From contig NZ_QMIG01000010.1 of assembly GCF_003287285.1 (NCBI RefSeq), positions 1 through 64,000 of the forward strand: a DNA stretch of 64,000 nucleotides. The letters are read 5' to 3'. This DNA comes from Phytoactinopolyspora halophila (GTDB taxonomy: Bacteria; Actinomycetota; Actinomycetes; Jiangellales; Jiangellaceae). The notes beneath the pieces were generated by a model. That model saw only the letters and a program-made list of their open reading frames with translations. It was not told the origin of the DNA and made no database searches. Numbering within the stretch: the stretch's first letter is position 1; the number at the start of each line of letters is the position of its first letter. Below, piece after piece: positions 26,236 to 34,176 of this stretch. Made by a program: the position numbers and the translations under genes.

Positions 26236-27611
26236 CCGGCAACGGGATGCTCGAATGGCTCGACGGCGCGCCGTCGGTCGACACCGAGCTCGGGGATGCC
26301 GCACTCGTCCGGGCGATGCTCGACGTCGAGGTCGCACTTGCCCGGGCCGCCTCGGGGGCGGGCCTCGTGTCCCCGGAGGCCGCCGAGGCGGTGGCACGCG
26401 CGGCTGCCGAACTCGACATCGACGCCGGTGATCTGGGCCGCGAGTCCGTGCAGGCCGGTAATCCGGTCGTTCCGCTGGTCCGCGAGCTGGCCGCATCCGT
26501 GCCGCTCGCGGCGCAGCCCGCCGTGCACCCGGGGGCGACGAGCCAGGATGTCCTGGACACCGCGTTGATGCTGCTGGTGCGTCGCGCCCTGATACCGCTG
26601 CGCGCACACCTGGCACGCGCGGGAGATGCGGCCGCCGCGTGGGCGGAGTCTCACCGGGACACTCTCATGCTCGCCCGCACTCTGGGCCAGCCCGCACAAC
26701 CGACGACGTTCGGCCTGCGTGCAGCATGTTGGCTAGCCGGAATCGACGCGGCGTATGCTGGCCTGGAGCGGTTGCACGACGACGTGCTGGCGGTCCAGCT
26801 CGGCGGGGCAGCCGGAACGCTTGCGGGCCAGGCCGGCCGGGGGCTCGACATGATGGATCATGTTGCCAGCGAACTGGGTCTGGCCGCGCCGGCGACGCCC
26901 TGGCATACCGAGCGGTCCCGCATACACGCGCTGGGGACGGCGCTCGCCACGACAGTGACCGCCTGCGGGAAGGTGGCCGCCGACGTCGTCGGGCAGTCAT
27001 CGGGCCCGGGTGCCGAGCTCGCCGAGGGTGGCCGTGGCGGTTCGTCGGCCATGCCGCACAAGCAGAACCCGGTCACGTCGGTGCTCGTGCTGGCGGCCGC
27101 GCGCCGAGCTCCCGGCCTCGTGGCGACGCTTCTCGGCAGCGGGGTCCACGAGCAGGAGCGGGCTACGGGCTCGTGGCATGCGGAATGGCCGGCGTTGCGG
27201 GAGCTGGTCCGGCTCGCTGGGGGAGCGGCCGCCGGTGTCGCGTCGATCCTGGCGGAGTTGTCGGTCGATACGGCTGCCATGCGGCAGCACGTGCGGGCGG
27301 CCGGGCCGGGGGTGATGTCCGAGGCGCTGGCCTCCGTGCTCGTCCCAGTGCTGGGACGCGCGGGTGCGCACGAGGCGGTGCGGGAGGCTCTGGCCGAGGC
27401 GCCGGCGGGTGGCCGGGATCTCGTCGTGGCGCTGCGGCGGGATCCGGCCATAGCGGACGCGCTGAGCGAGGAGGAGCTGGTCGCTCGCCTGGACCCGGCG
27501 AGCTGGCTCGGCTCCGCTGGAGCTCTCGTCGACCGCCATCTCCATCGCCACGCCTCCCATGCCGCTGGCCCCTCCCGCCGCTCCGACCCCTCCGATGATC
27601 ATGAACACTAA
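26232..27611 (+). CDS. pcaB: 3-carboxy-cis,cis-muconate cycloisomerase, 459 aa
   Basis: Fumarase/aspartase-superfamily enzyme forming gamma-carboxymuconolactone. The superfamily signature GGSSAMPHKQNPV carries the catalytic serine loop; other blocks are HPGATSQDVLDTALML and ARTLGQPAQPTTFGLR. The last ~25 residues (AAGPSRRSDPSDDHEH) are odd. They are encoded by the left arm of hairpin element copy B, which supplies the TAA stop at 27609-27611. The ancestral C-terminus was probably different. The gene overlaps pcaG by 4 nt. Confidence 0.93.
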   Translation: MTGNGMLEWLDGAPSVDTELGDAALVRAMLDVEVALARAASGAGLVSPEAAEAVARAAAELDIDAGDLGRESVQAGNPVVPLVRELAASVPLAAQPAVHPGATSQDVLDTALMLLVRRALIPLRAHLARAGDAAAAWAESHRDTLMLARTLGQPAQPTTFGLRAACWLAGIDAAYAGLERLHDDVLAVQLGGAAGTLAGQAGRGLDMMDHVASELGLAAPATPWHTERSRIHALGTALATTVTACGKVAADVVGQSSGPGAELAEGGRGGSSAMPHKQNPVTSVLVLAAARRAPGLVATLLGSGVHEQERATGSWHAEWPALRELVRLAGGAAAGVASILAELSVDTAAMRQHVRAAGPGVMSEALASVLVPVLGRAGAHEAVREALAEAPAGGRDLVVALRRDPAIADALSEEELVARLDPASWLGSAGALVDRHLHRHASHAAGPSRRSDPSDDHEH

Positions 27612-27659
27612 TCGACCTATGAGGACGAGTAGTGTTCATGATCATCGGAGGGGTCGGAG
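27581..27659. repeat. Dispersed hairpin element, copy B, with 30-bp perfect arms
   Basis: Arms 27581-27610 and 27630-27659 are perfect inverted repeats of 30 bp, including the shared core GATGATCATGAAC / GTTCATGATCATC around a 27-nt centre (27607-27633). The element sits at the pcaB-pcaD junction: it contains the pcaB stop and both ATG candidates of pcaD (27601, 27619). The mRNA hairpin would bury the pcaD start. Confidence 0.9.
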
Positions 27660-28434
27660 GGGCGGGCTCGCCTACGACGTGCACGGGCCCGACGATGCGC
27701 CGGTGCTGGTCCTGGGCAGTTCCCTCGGAACGACCCGGCACATGTGGGAGCCCCAGCTGCGCACGTTCTGCGAGTCGTTTCGGGTTGTGCGTTACGACCA
27801 CCTCGGTCACGGTTCGTCGGCCGTTCCGCCCGGGCCGTACACGCTCGACCAGCTCACTGCCGAGCTCGTTGCGCTGCTTGACGAGCTGCAGGTGGACCGG
27901 GCCCACCTCGCGGGCCTGTCACTGGGTGGCATGCTCGCCTTGCACTGCGCCGCCACGCTGCCCGAACGGGTCGAGCGCCTGGCCGTGGTCTGTTCCTCGG
28001 CACACATGCCACCTGCCGACGCGTGGTACGAACGCGCGTCGATGGTCCGTGCCCGTGGAACGGACGCGGCCTTGCCAGCTGCCCGGTCGCGTTGGTTCAC
28101 GCCTGCCTTTTCGTCGACGTCGCAGGCGAACACCCTGTACACGCAGCTGCTGGAGACCCCCGCCGAGGGGTATGCCGGGTGTTGCGCGGCGATAGCGACG
28201 ATGGATCTGCGGCCACTCCTGCCGCGGATCGCGGCACCGACTCTGGTGATCGCGGGAGCCGAGGATCCGGCGACACCGGTCGATCATGCACGCACGATCA
28301 GCGAGGGCATCGCGAACGCGGGCACGCCCGCCCGCCTGGAGGTCGTCGAGGGCGCGGCTCACCTGGCAAGCGTGGAACGTCCCGACCGGGTGGGGCAGCT
28401 GATACTCGATCACCTTCGATCCGAGCCGAACTGA
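27601..28434 (+). CDS. pcaD: 3-oxoadipate enol-lactonase, 277 aa
   Basis: Alpha/beta hydrolase opening 3-oxoadipate enol-lactone. Motifs: LAYDVHGPDDAPVLVLGSSL at the true domain start, RYDHLGHGSS, nucleophile elbow GLSLGGM, acid in AGAEDPATPVDH and a histidine in EGAAHLASVERP. The normal PcaD N-terminus begins about at LAYDVHGP (nt 27667); all in-frame ATG codons lie upstream in the hairpin element (27601 overlapping the pcaB stop, and 27619), adding ~20 basic residues (RPMRTSSVHDHRRGRRGG). The element has replaced the original start. It is followed after 6 nt by pcaC. Confidence 0.9.
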   Translation: MNTNRPMRTSSVHDHRRGRRGGLAYDVHGPDDAPVLVLGSSLGTTRHMWEPQLRTFCESFRVVRYDHLGHGSSAVPPGPYTLDQLTAELVALLDELQVDRAHLAGLSLGGMLALHCAATLPERVERLAVVCSSAHMPPADAWYERASMVRARGTDAALPAARSRWFTPAFSSTSQANTLYTQLLETPAEGYAGCCAAIATMDLRPLLPRIAAPTLVIAGAEDPATPVDHARTISEGIANAGTPARLEVVEGAAHLASVERPDRVGQLILDHLRSEPN

Positions 28435-28440
28435 GGAGCG

Positions 28441-28830
28441 ATGGACGAGCAGAACAGATACGACTCCGGGATGCAGGTGCGCCGTGCCGTCCTGGGTGAT
28501 GCGCACGTCGACCGGGCGACCCGGCAGGCGAGCGAGTTCACGGCCGACTTCCAGGATCTGATCACCCGCTACGCCTGGGGCGAGATCTGGGCACGTCCCG
28601 GGCTCGATCGGCGGGCACGTAGCTGCATCACGGTGGCGATGTTGGCTACCTTGCACCATGACGCCGAGCTGGCCATGCACGTCCGGGCCGCACTTCGGAA
28701 TGGCCTGACGGTGGACGAGATTCGCGAGGTGCTGCTCCAGGTGGCCATCTACGCGGGCGTGCCGGCGGCCAATCGGGCGTTCGCGGTCGCCCGGGACGTT
28801 CTGGTGGACGAGGGCCGCATCGACGCGTAA
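28441..28830 (+). CDS. pcaC: 4-carboxymuconolactone decarboxylase, 129 aa
   Basis: Decarboxylates gamma-carboxymuconolactone to 3-oxoadipate enol-lactone. A CMD-family single domain with RRAVLGDAHVDRA at the N-terminus, ITRYAWGEIWARPGLDRRAR, the catalytic area MLATLHHDAELAMHVRAALRNG in pieces, and VAIYAGVPAANRAFAVA. Length is normal for stand-alone PcaC (many actinobacteria fuse it to PcaD; here they are separate). ATG 28441 lies 6 nt after the pcaD stop with GAGGAG upstream. Last gene of the operon. Confidence 0.95.
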   Translation: MDEQNRYDSGMQVRRAVLGDAHVDRATRQASEFTADFQDLITRYAWGEIWARPGLDRRARSCITVAMLATLHHDAELAMHVRAALRNGLTVDEIREVLLQVAIYAGVPAANRAFAVARDVLVDEGRIDA

Positions 28831-28894
28831 CGGCCGCAACACTTCGGCAGAATGCCACACGGGATCGATCGCGGCGTGGCATGATGGCGCCTGA

Positions 28895-28909
28895 TGAACA
28901 TGAATCTCA
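28895..28909. promoter_or_regulatory. Zur-box-like site upstream of the NAS/ATP-grasp operon
   Basis: TGAACATGAATCTCA agrees at 12 of 15 positions with the 7-1-7 zinc-regulator (Zur) box I recall for Streptomyces (TGAAAATGATTTTCA). It stands in an unusually AT-rich patch (28890-28920) of an otherwise GC-rich gap, about 113 bp before the chosen start. Binding is inferred only. Confidence 0.5.
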
Positions 28910-29021
28910 TAATCGAAATTGCGTGGTTTGCCCGGATTGGTGTGGCTGCGGGGCCACGACGTGATCGCTCCGGTGCTGCCCTGTCGCAATGGCGCCTTGG
29001 ATACGCGGGCCGGGTGGTCGT

Positions 29022-29930
29022 GTGACGCTCCTGGAAACCGCCGAATCCGCGTCCATCGCCGCGCCCCGGGACGTGTCCCTGGCGGCTCCCGCCGTCGACG
29101 ACGTCGCCAGGCGCCTGAGCGCCATCTACCACGGTCTTGAGGCGCGCGCTGATCTGCGTCCGGGCGCGCATGTCGATGCCCTGTTCCATCAGCTTGTCCA
29201 TCTCGTACTGAGTACGCCCGACGAGCTGGCCGTTCGGGCGTTCGACGACGTCCGGGTGAGTTCCCTGGCGCCCCGGTTGCGCGAGCTGTGTGCCACCGGC
29301 GAGACCGAGCTCGAGCTGGCCTGGGCGCGCCGCATCGGCGGCAGCGACGATCCGAGCCTGACGTTGTCCCAGTTCCCGTACCTGAGCAACTATCGGCTAC
29401 TCGCCCGGATGGAAGCCGGCGCCGTGGCGCGGGCCGTCGACCACCCCGTGCGTTCTCTGGCCTTCGTCGGATCCGGGCCGCTGCCGATGAGTGCGTTCCT
29501 GCTGGCCCGCGAGCTCGGTGCGGCCGTCGACGGCATCGATCGAGATCCGGTCGCGGTCACGACAGCACGTCGGCTGGCGCGCGCGTTGGGCCTGTCCCAC
29601 CTGCGCATCGTGCATGAGGGCGCCGGCCGGGTGGACCTGTCGGGCTACGACGTCGTCGTCCTCGCTGCGCTGGTCGGCGCGACGGGGGAGGAGAAGGCCG
29701 GTGTCCTCGCGCATCTCGCGCGTTCGATGGCTCCCGGCGCGACGCTGTTGATCCGCAGCGCCCGCGGGATGCGAATGCTGCTCTACCCGGAGGTCGAACG
29801 CACGCTGCTCGACGAGTTCGACGTGCGGACCGTCATCCATCCCGACGGCGAGGTGATCAACTCCGTGATCGTGGCGCAGATTCCCCGTCGTGGTGCCGTT
29901 CCCGTACCTCGCCCCGGATCGGAGGCGTGA
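29022..29930 (+). CDS. Nicotianamine-synthase-like aminobutanoyltransferase, 302 aa
   Basis: Member of the nicotianamine synthase family (CntL in staphylopine synthesis), which transfers the aminobutyrate part of S-adenosylmethionine to an amine. Visible family blocks: LSQFPYLSNYRLLARME at residues 115-131, SAM-site FVGSGPLPMSAFLLA at 148-162, the acidic loop DGIDRDPVAVT at 170-180 and VVVLAALVGATGEEK. The N-terminal ~30 residues are alanine-rich. GTG 29022 with GGTGG upstream is chosen; the frame is open to 28989. The stop overlaps the ATP-grasp start by 4 nt (GTGA). No opine dehydrogenase or racemase gene, the usual CntM/CntK partners, is nearby. The acceptor amino acid is unknown. Confidence 0.88.
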   Translation: MTLLETAESASIAAPRDVSLAAPAVDDVARRLSAIYHGLEARADLRPGAHVDALFHQLVHLVLSTPDELAVRAFDDVRVSSLAPRLRELCATGETELELAWARRIGGSDDPSLTLSQFPYLSNYRLLARMEAGAVARAVDHPVRSLAFVGSGPLPMSAFLLARELGAAVDGIDRDPVAVTTARRLARALGLSHLRIVHEGAGRVDLSGYDVVVLAALVGATGEEKAGVLAHLARSMAPGATLLIRSARGMRMLLYPEVERTLLDEFDVRTVIHPDGEVINSVIVAQIPRRGAVPVPRPGSEA

Positions 29931-31237
29931 GGGTGGCGACGCTGCTTATGATCGAAAGCTGGCTGCGCTCGACCGGGATATGCTTGCCGCCGATCATTCG
30001 AGACATGGGGCACGAGTACGTGCTGCTCACCAGGGATCCGTCGATCTACGCCCCGCTCGACGGCGATCGGCCGCATCCGGTCGTCGAGAACGCGGCCGAG
30101 ATCGTCGTGGCGGACACCAACGATCTTGATGCCGTCAGGCATGCGGCACGCACCGTCGACCAGCGTCTGCGCGTGGACGGCGCCCTCACGACCTGCGACT
30201 ACTATCTGGAGGCAGCCGCCGCGGCCGCGAACGATCTGGGGCTTCCCGGTGCCCCTGCCGAGGTGATGCGCACGGCCACGCAGAAGCATCGTGTTCGGGC
30301 GGCGCTCGCGGCTGCCGGCCTGCCGAACCCGGCGTTCGCGGCCGTCGACAGCTGGCAGGATGCTCGCGGCGCGGCGGCCCGTCTCGGACTACCGCTGATC
30401 GGCAAGCCGGTTGATCTGAACGCCGGAACGGCCGTCGAGCTGATCGAGAGCGAGGGTGCGCTGAAAGATGCGTTCTGGCATGTCGCTGGCATCGAACGCA
30501 ACACGCGGGGTCAACCACTGCAGCGCCTTCTGCTGCTCGAAGAACCGCTGAAGGGGCAAGAGGTCAGTGTCGAGGCCGTCACGTACGAGGGCACGACGTC
30601 CGTCATCGGCATCACGGACAAGAGCGTCACGGCGGCCCCGGCGCGAGTGGAGTCGGGACACATGTTTCCCGCGCGGCTCGATCCGAGCCGCGCACGCGAG
30701 ATCGAGGCGCTGGTTGCCGACGCGCTCGCGGCCATCGGCTACACGTACGGACTCAGCCACACCGAGGTGGCACTTACCGCCGACGGCCCCCGGATCATAG
30801 AGATCAACCCGCGCCAGGGTGGCGGTTATATCTTCGATCTCGTTCACCTGGTGGCCGGCGTGCATCCCCTTGACATGCTCGTTGACCTGGCACTCGGCCG
30901 CATGCCCGATCTCGCGGCGGCTGCATCCGCGGCCGACGGTACGGCGGGCAGCGCCGCGGTGTTCTTCGTGATGTCACCGCGCGACGGGGTAGTCGAGTAC
31001 GTTGCGGGTTCGGACCGGCTGCAGACGGACCCGCGGGTGTGGCGGTGGTCCATGCTTCGCTCCGGGCCGGTGCGCAGGCCCCAGGACAATGACGCCTACC
31101 TCGGCCACGTCCTCACCGTCGACCCGGACGGGCGGCGAGCGCGGGCCTATGCCGAGCAGGCGGTGCGCGGGCTGGAATTGCACTTCGACGACGGGGCGAC
31201 GGCCTCGCCCCTCGGCATCCCGAGCGGTCTGGCCTAG
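29927..31237 (+). CDS. ATP-grasp amino-acid/peptide ligase, 436 aa
   Basis: ATP-dependent carboxylate-amine ligase of the L-amino-acid-ligase type. An N-terminal Rossmann-like part (to ~110) precedes the ATP-grasp fold: TQKHRVRAALAAAGLPNP, the lysine strand LGLPLIGKPVDLNAGTAV (~residue 155), EPLKGQEVSVEAVTYEG, and the magnesium site HTEVALTADGPRIIEINPRQ with GGGY behind it. The tail (to 436) is the usual lid and BL00235-like cap. Coupled translationally to the NAS-like gene, it most likely ligates an amino acid to the aminobutyrylated product or to its precursor. That product is not known to me. Confidence 0.88.
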   Translation: MRVATLLMIESWLRSTGICLPPIIRDMGHEYVLLTRDPSIYAPLDGDRPHPVVENAAEIVVADTNDLDAVRHAARTVDQRLRVDGALTTCDYYLEAAAAAANDLGLPGAPAEVMRTATQKHRVRAALAAAGLPNPAFAAVDSWQDARGAAARLGLPLIGKPVDLNAGTAVELIESEGALKDAFWHVAGIERNTRGQPLQRLLLLEEPLKGQEVSVEAVTYEGTTSVIGITDKSVTAAPARVESGHMFPARLDPSRAREIEALVADALAAIGYTYGLSHTEVALTADGPRIIEINPRQGGGYIFDLVHLVAGVHPLDMLVDLALGRMPDLAAAASAADGTAGSAAVFFVMSPRDGVVEYVAGSDRLQTDPRVWRWSMLRSGPVRRPQDNDAYLGHVLTVDPDGRRARAYAEQAVRGLELHFDDGATASPLGIPSGLA

Positions 31238-31258
31238 GGCACGTACTGTGATCCCCCA

Positions 31259-31576
31259 TCACGTCACGCAGAACTCGTTGCCTTCGACGTCGCGCAGGAC
31301 GAGATGTGACGTGCCGTCGGGGGTGTCCACCCGGCCGATCAGCGTCGCACCGGCAGCGACGAGTCGCCGTGCCTCGGCGTCCTGACGGGCGTGCCGTTCC
31401 TCGCGTGGAAAGGCACGCCCGACCCGGACGTCCAGATGTACCCGGTTCTTCACTGTCTTCGTCTCGGGCACGGCCAGGAAGGAGATGTCGGGACGGCTGC
31501 CCTTGGTGTCGATGATGGTGCGTGCCTGATACCGCAGCTCTGCGGGGATGTCGTGGGCATCCGTGCTCGGTGACAC
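31259..31576 (-). pseudogene. VOC (glyoxalase-like) protein fragment
   Basis: The minus-strand frame ends with a good VOC/glyoxalase-like C-terminus: ISFLAVPETKTVKNRVHLDV, RRLVAAGATLIGRVD and HLVLRDVEGNEFCVT. The part before about TIIDTKGSRPD does not match the family and no start codon in a sensible place gives the missing first ~35 residues. This is a 5'-truncated remnant. Confidence 0.6.
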
Positions 31577-32075
31577 CGTTCTGTCACTGTTTCGGCACTC
31601 GCCGCGCGCCGGAGGTGAACCGGGCGATGAATCGCACCGACCGCCGGTATGCGCTAACCGAGGACCTGCGCCGAGCGGGGCCACGAGGCCGGACCGCGTC
31701 CGGTCAACTTCACCCCGTCGCTGGCGATCGCCGTCGCGGTGGCGCTCGGATCGATTCAGGACGTGCCGTTCGCGGCCGATGGAAGGGCAGCGCTGGCCAA
31801 GGTGTTCGACGGCTGATCGACAAGGGGCGGCGATCAGCGCGTCGCCCGGGTGAGATGCAAGACGATCCCGTAGCCCGCGAGGGCTGTCAACGTGTACGCG
31901 TCGATTGGCACGTGGTCGCGGTCGTGCGCGACTCGGTGATCCGGAGGGCAGGAGTGCCGGTCTCGACACTGTATGCCGGATCGTCGGAGTTCAGGGTGAC
32001 CCGGAGGCCAAATCCGGGATCGACCATGCGCAAGTGGGACGCGTCGAGGCCTGTCGCGGGCGTAACGTGAGGCTC
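31577..32075. other. Gene debris between the ATP-grasp gene and pspC
   Basis: About 500 bp with no intact gene. On the plus strand one frame (31667-31816) gives a protein-like end, RPVNFTPSLAIAVAVALGSI then QDVPFAADGRAALAKVFDG and a stop. It has no start and its frame is closed by TAA at 31655. I do not recognise the family. The remainder (31817-32075) shows nothing. Confidence 0.4.
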
Positions 32076-32288
32076 ATGAGCACTTATGGATACGGACGCA
32101 GCGGTCGGAGCGGTCTGGCGCGGCCGCGAGAAGGACGGATCATCGCGGGTGTCTGCGCGGGGTTGGCCAGGCGTTTCGGCACGTCGGTGATGGCCTTCCG
32201 CCTCCTGTTTATCGTGCTGGCAATCTTGCCGCCATCCAGCCTCCTCGTGTACATCGTCTTGTGGGTCGTCATGCCAAACGAGAGCTGA
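32076..32288 (+). CDS. PspC-domain membrane protein, 70 aa
   Basis: Short PspC-family protein: an N-terminal glycine/arginine segment, the PspC motif LARPREGRIIAGVCAGLARRFG, then one transmembrane helix (MAFRLLFIVLAILPPSSLLVYIVLWVVMP in two parts). ATG 32076 follows GTGAGG. It ends one base before the SDR gene, so the two are likely co-transcribed. The role is likely envelope-stress related as for other PspC proteins, but for such short forms this is only inferred. Confidence 0.9.
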   Translation: MSTYGYGRSGRSGLARPREGRIIAGVCAGLARRFGTSVMAFRLLFIVLAILPPSSLLVYIVLWVVMPNES

Positions 32289-32289
32289 G

Positions 32290-33075
32290 ATGACTCGCGC
32301 GGTCCTTGTTACCGGCGCTGCTCATGGCATCGGGGCGGCCATCGCCACGACGTTCGCGGACGAGGGCGCGACCGTGTTCCTCGCCGATGTCGACGCAGAC
32401 GGGGTCGAGAAGCACGCGGATGGGCTCCGGTCAGCGGGAGCATTGACGACCTCGCTGGTCGTCGACGTGGCAAGCCACTCGTCGGTGGCGGCGATGGCCG
32501 AGCAGATCCACAGCCGGACCGGGGCGCTGGACGTGGTCGTGAACAATGCGGGAATCGGGTATCCAGCGCCGTTCTTCGACATGGCCGAAGGCGAGTGGGA
32601 GCGCGTCGTCGACGTCGATCTCAAAGGCCCGTTTCTCGTCAGCCAGGTGTGCTGGCCGCTGCTGCACAAGCCGGGTGGCGCCATCGTCAACGTCACATCG
32701 ATCCATGGCACGCGCCTGCTTCCGGGGCATGCCGCCTATGGCGCGGCCAAGGGCGGGTTGACCGCGATGACGAAAGCGATGGCGCTCGATGCCGCCGATC
32801 ACGGTGTGCGGGTCAACGCGGTGGCGCCAGGGTTCATCCAGACGTCACCTGGGTGGCCAGCCGGAGCCGATGAGCAGGAGGCCATGCAGCGGGAAATCGC
32901 CGCACGAGTGCCGGCCAGCGGGTGCGGCGATCCCCACCACGTTGCCCGGGCCGTTCAATGGTTGTGCAGCGCCGACGCCGCGTACGTCACCGGAACGGTG
33001 CTCGAGGTCGACGGGGGATTGGCGGCGCAGGCGTATCCGCCGATCCGTCTGAGCCGGGAGAGTGAACAAGGCTAG
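32290..33075 (+). CDS. Short-chain dehydrogenase/reductase, 261 aa
   Basis: Classical SDR with the cofactor motif VTGAAHGIGAAIA at the N-terminus, D-x-D acidic turn (LADVDADG) that points to NAD(H), NNAGIGYP, and the catalytic serine and YxxxK in VNVTSIHG and AAYGAAKGG. The end matches family consensus (TGTVLEVDGGLAAQ). The substrate cannot be told from the sequence. Its stop overlaps the converging Xre gene by 4 nt. Confidence 0.92.
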   Translation: MTRAVLVTGAAHGIGAAIATTFADEGATVFLADVDADGVEKHADGLRSAGALTTSLVVDVASHSSVAAMAEQIHSRTGALDVVVNNAGIGYPAPFFDMAEGEWERVVDVDLKGPFLVSQVCWPLLHKPGGAIVNVTSIHGTRLLPGHAAYGAAKGGLTAMTKAMALDAADHGVRVNAVAPGFIQTSPGWPAGADEQEAMQREIAARVPASGCGDPHHVARAVQWLCSADAAYVTGTVLEVDGGLAAQAYPPIRLSRESEQG

Positions 33076-33311
33076 GCCGAGCGCTCGGCCGAACCCAGCC
33101 GGGGAAATGGCCGCGTGGAGAAGACGACCTCGACCGGGACCTCGAAATACTCGGCGATTCGCAGCGCCAGGTACAGGCTGGGACTGTATTCGCCGCGTTC
33201 CAGGTAACCTACCGTCTGGTAGTGCACGCCCAGCGCGTCGGCGAGCTCTCGCCGGGAGATTCCCCGCTCGGCGCGCAACATCGTGATCCGGTTGTAGACG
33301 GTTTCGCTCAA
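33072..33311 (-). CDS. Xre-type HTH transcriptional regulator, 79 aa
   Basis: A single Cro/C1-type HTH: VYNRITMLRAERGISRRELA then LGVHYQTVGYLERGEYSPSL and the dimerisation stretch LALRIAEYFEVPVEVVFS. TTG 33311 is chosen with GAGGACAG upstream; no ATG exists that keeps the first helix. It closes the ABC transporter operon (13 nt after the permease) and probably controls that operon. Members of this Xre group often accompany drug or lantibiotic ABC-2 exporters. Confidence 0.9.
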   Translation of the reverse strand: MSETVYNRITMLRAERGISRRELADALGVHYQTVGYLERGEYSPSLYLALRIAEYFEVPVEVVFSTRPFPRLGSAERSA

Positions 33312-33324
33312 TGCTGTCCTCTCG

Positions 33325-34176
33325 TCAGCTGTATCGCTGCATGGCTGCATGGCGGCGCTCCTCGACCGCCGAACCGGACTCCCGACGCGCCATGCGGCGC
33401 AGGATGGGAGGCGCGAGGAGCAGCCCCACGATCGTCCAGGCGCCGAGGACGCCGAGCATCTCCACATACCTCCAGGATCCTCCGATCTCGGCCGCTTCGG
33501 CCTCTGGTACCAGCGCGGCCCGCATCCCGTGGCCGAGCCAATACACCGGGAAAGCCTGGGCGATCGCCTGAACCCAGCCGGCAAGGGCCGTGATCGGGTA
33601 GAAGATACCGGAAATCGCGGCGAGCCCGCCGACCGGCAGGGCACTGAGCCCGAAGGCCATCTGTGGACTCTTGACCAACGACCCGATGACCGCTCCCCAG
33701 GGCAGTGTCGCGAGCAAGCCGAGTATGAGAATTCCGGCCGCCATCAGCCAGCCGACCGTGCTGGTCGACAAGATCTCCGGTACCAAGATCAGGCCAGCCA
33801 CTAAGACGACCGTGATGGTGACGACCATCAGGCCGGCGGAGTGCATGATCTTGGATATGAGGTAGCCGACCATGCCGTGGGGCACGGCTTTCGCGCGCAG
33901 CAAGGTGCCGTCCTCGCGTTCGAAGGCGAGTATGCTGGCGGTCCCGCTGACTCCGCCGAGGACCACCATCGTTCCGAGCATGCTGGGTAGCGCGACAGTG
34001 GCGAGGGCGACCGTGGCCTCGTCGAGGATGGTGTCTCGCTGGAAGTAGAGGACGACGGCGAACGCGAGCGCGACGAAGATGTTGTTGCCCCACTCGTCCC
34101 AGGTTCGCAGGGAGTTCCGGAGCTCGATCACGCCTCGTAGGAAGCCGAGCTGAATCCCGTGGACCGTAGCGTTCAT
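33325..34176 (-). CDS. ABC-2 type transporter permease, 283 aa
   Basis: Six hydrophobic segments of the ABC-2 permease fold, for example NIFVALAFAVVLYF, LPSMLGTMVVLGGVSGTASIL, AGLMVVTITVVLVAGLILV, LMAAGILILGLLATLPWG, and GLAAISGIFYPITALAGWVQ, in which FYPITAL is the usual conserved loop. C-terminal tail basic (RRMARRESGSAVEERR). Start and the ATPase stop overlap by one base. With the ATPase it forms an exporter; the substrate is unknown (drug or lipid/peptide). Confidence 0.92.
   Translation of the reverse strand: MNATVHGIQLGFLRGVIELRNSLRTWDEWGNNIFVALAFAVVLYFQRDTILDEATVALATVALPSMLGTMVVLGGVSGTASILAFEREDGTLLRAKAVPHGMVGYLISKIMHSAGLMVVTITVVLVAGLILVPEILSTSTVGWLMAAGILILGLLATLPWGAVIGSLVKSPQMAFGLSALPVGGLAAISGIFYPITALAGWVQAIAQAFPVYWLGHGMRAALVPEAEAAEIGGSWRYVEMLGVLGAWTIVGLLLAPPILRRMARRESGSAVEERRHAAMQRYS

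Noticed and set aside
31905-32075. Longer N-terminus for the PspC protein
   Set aside because: PspC homology starts after ATG 32076 and the upstream residues are not conserved-looking.
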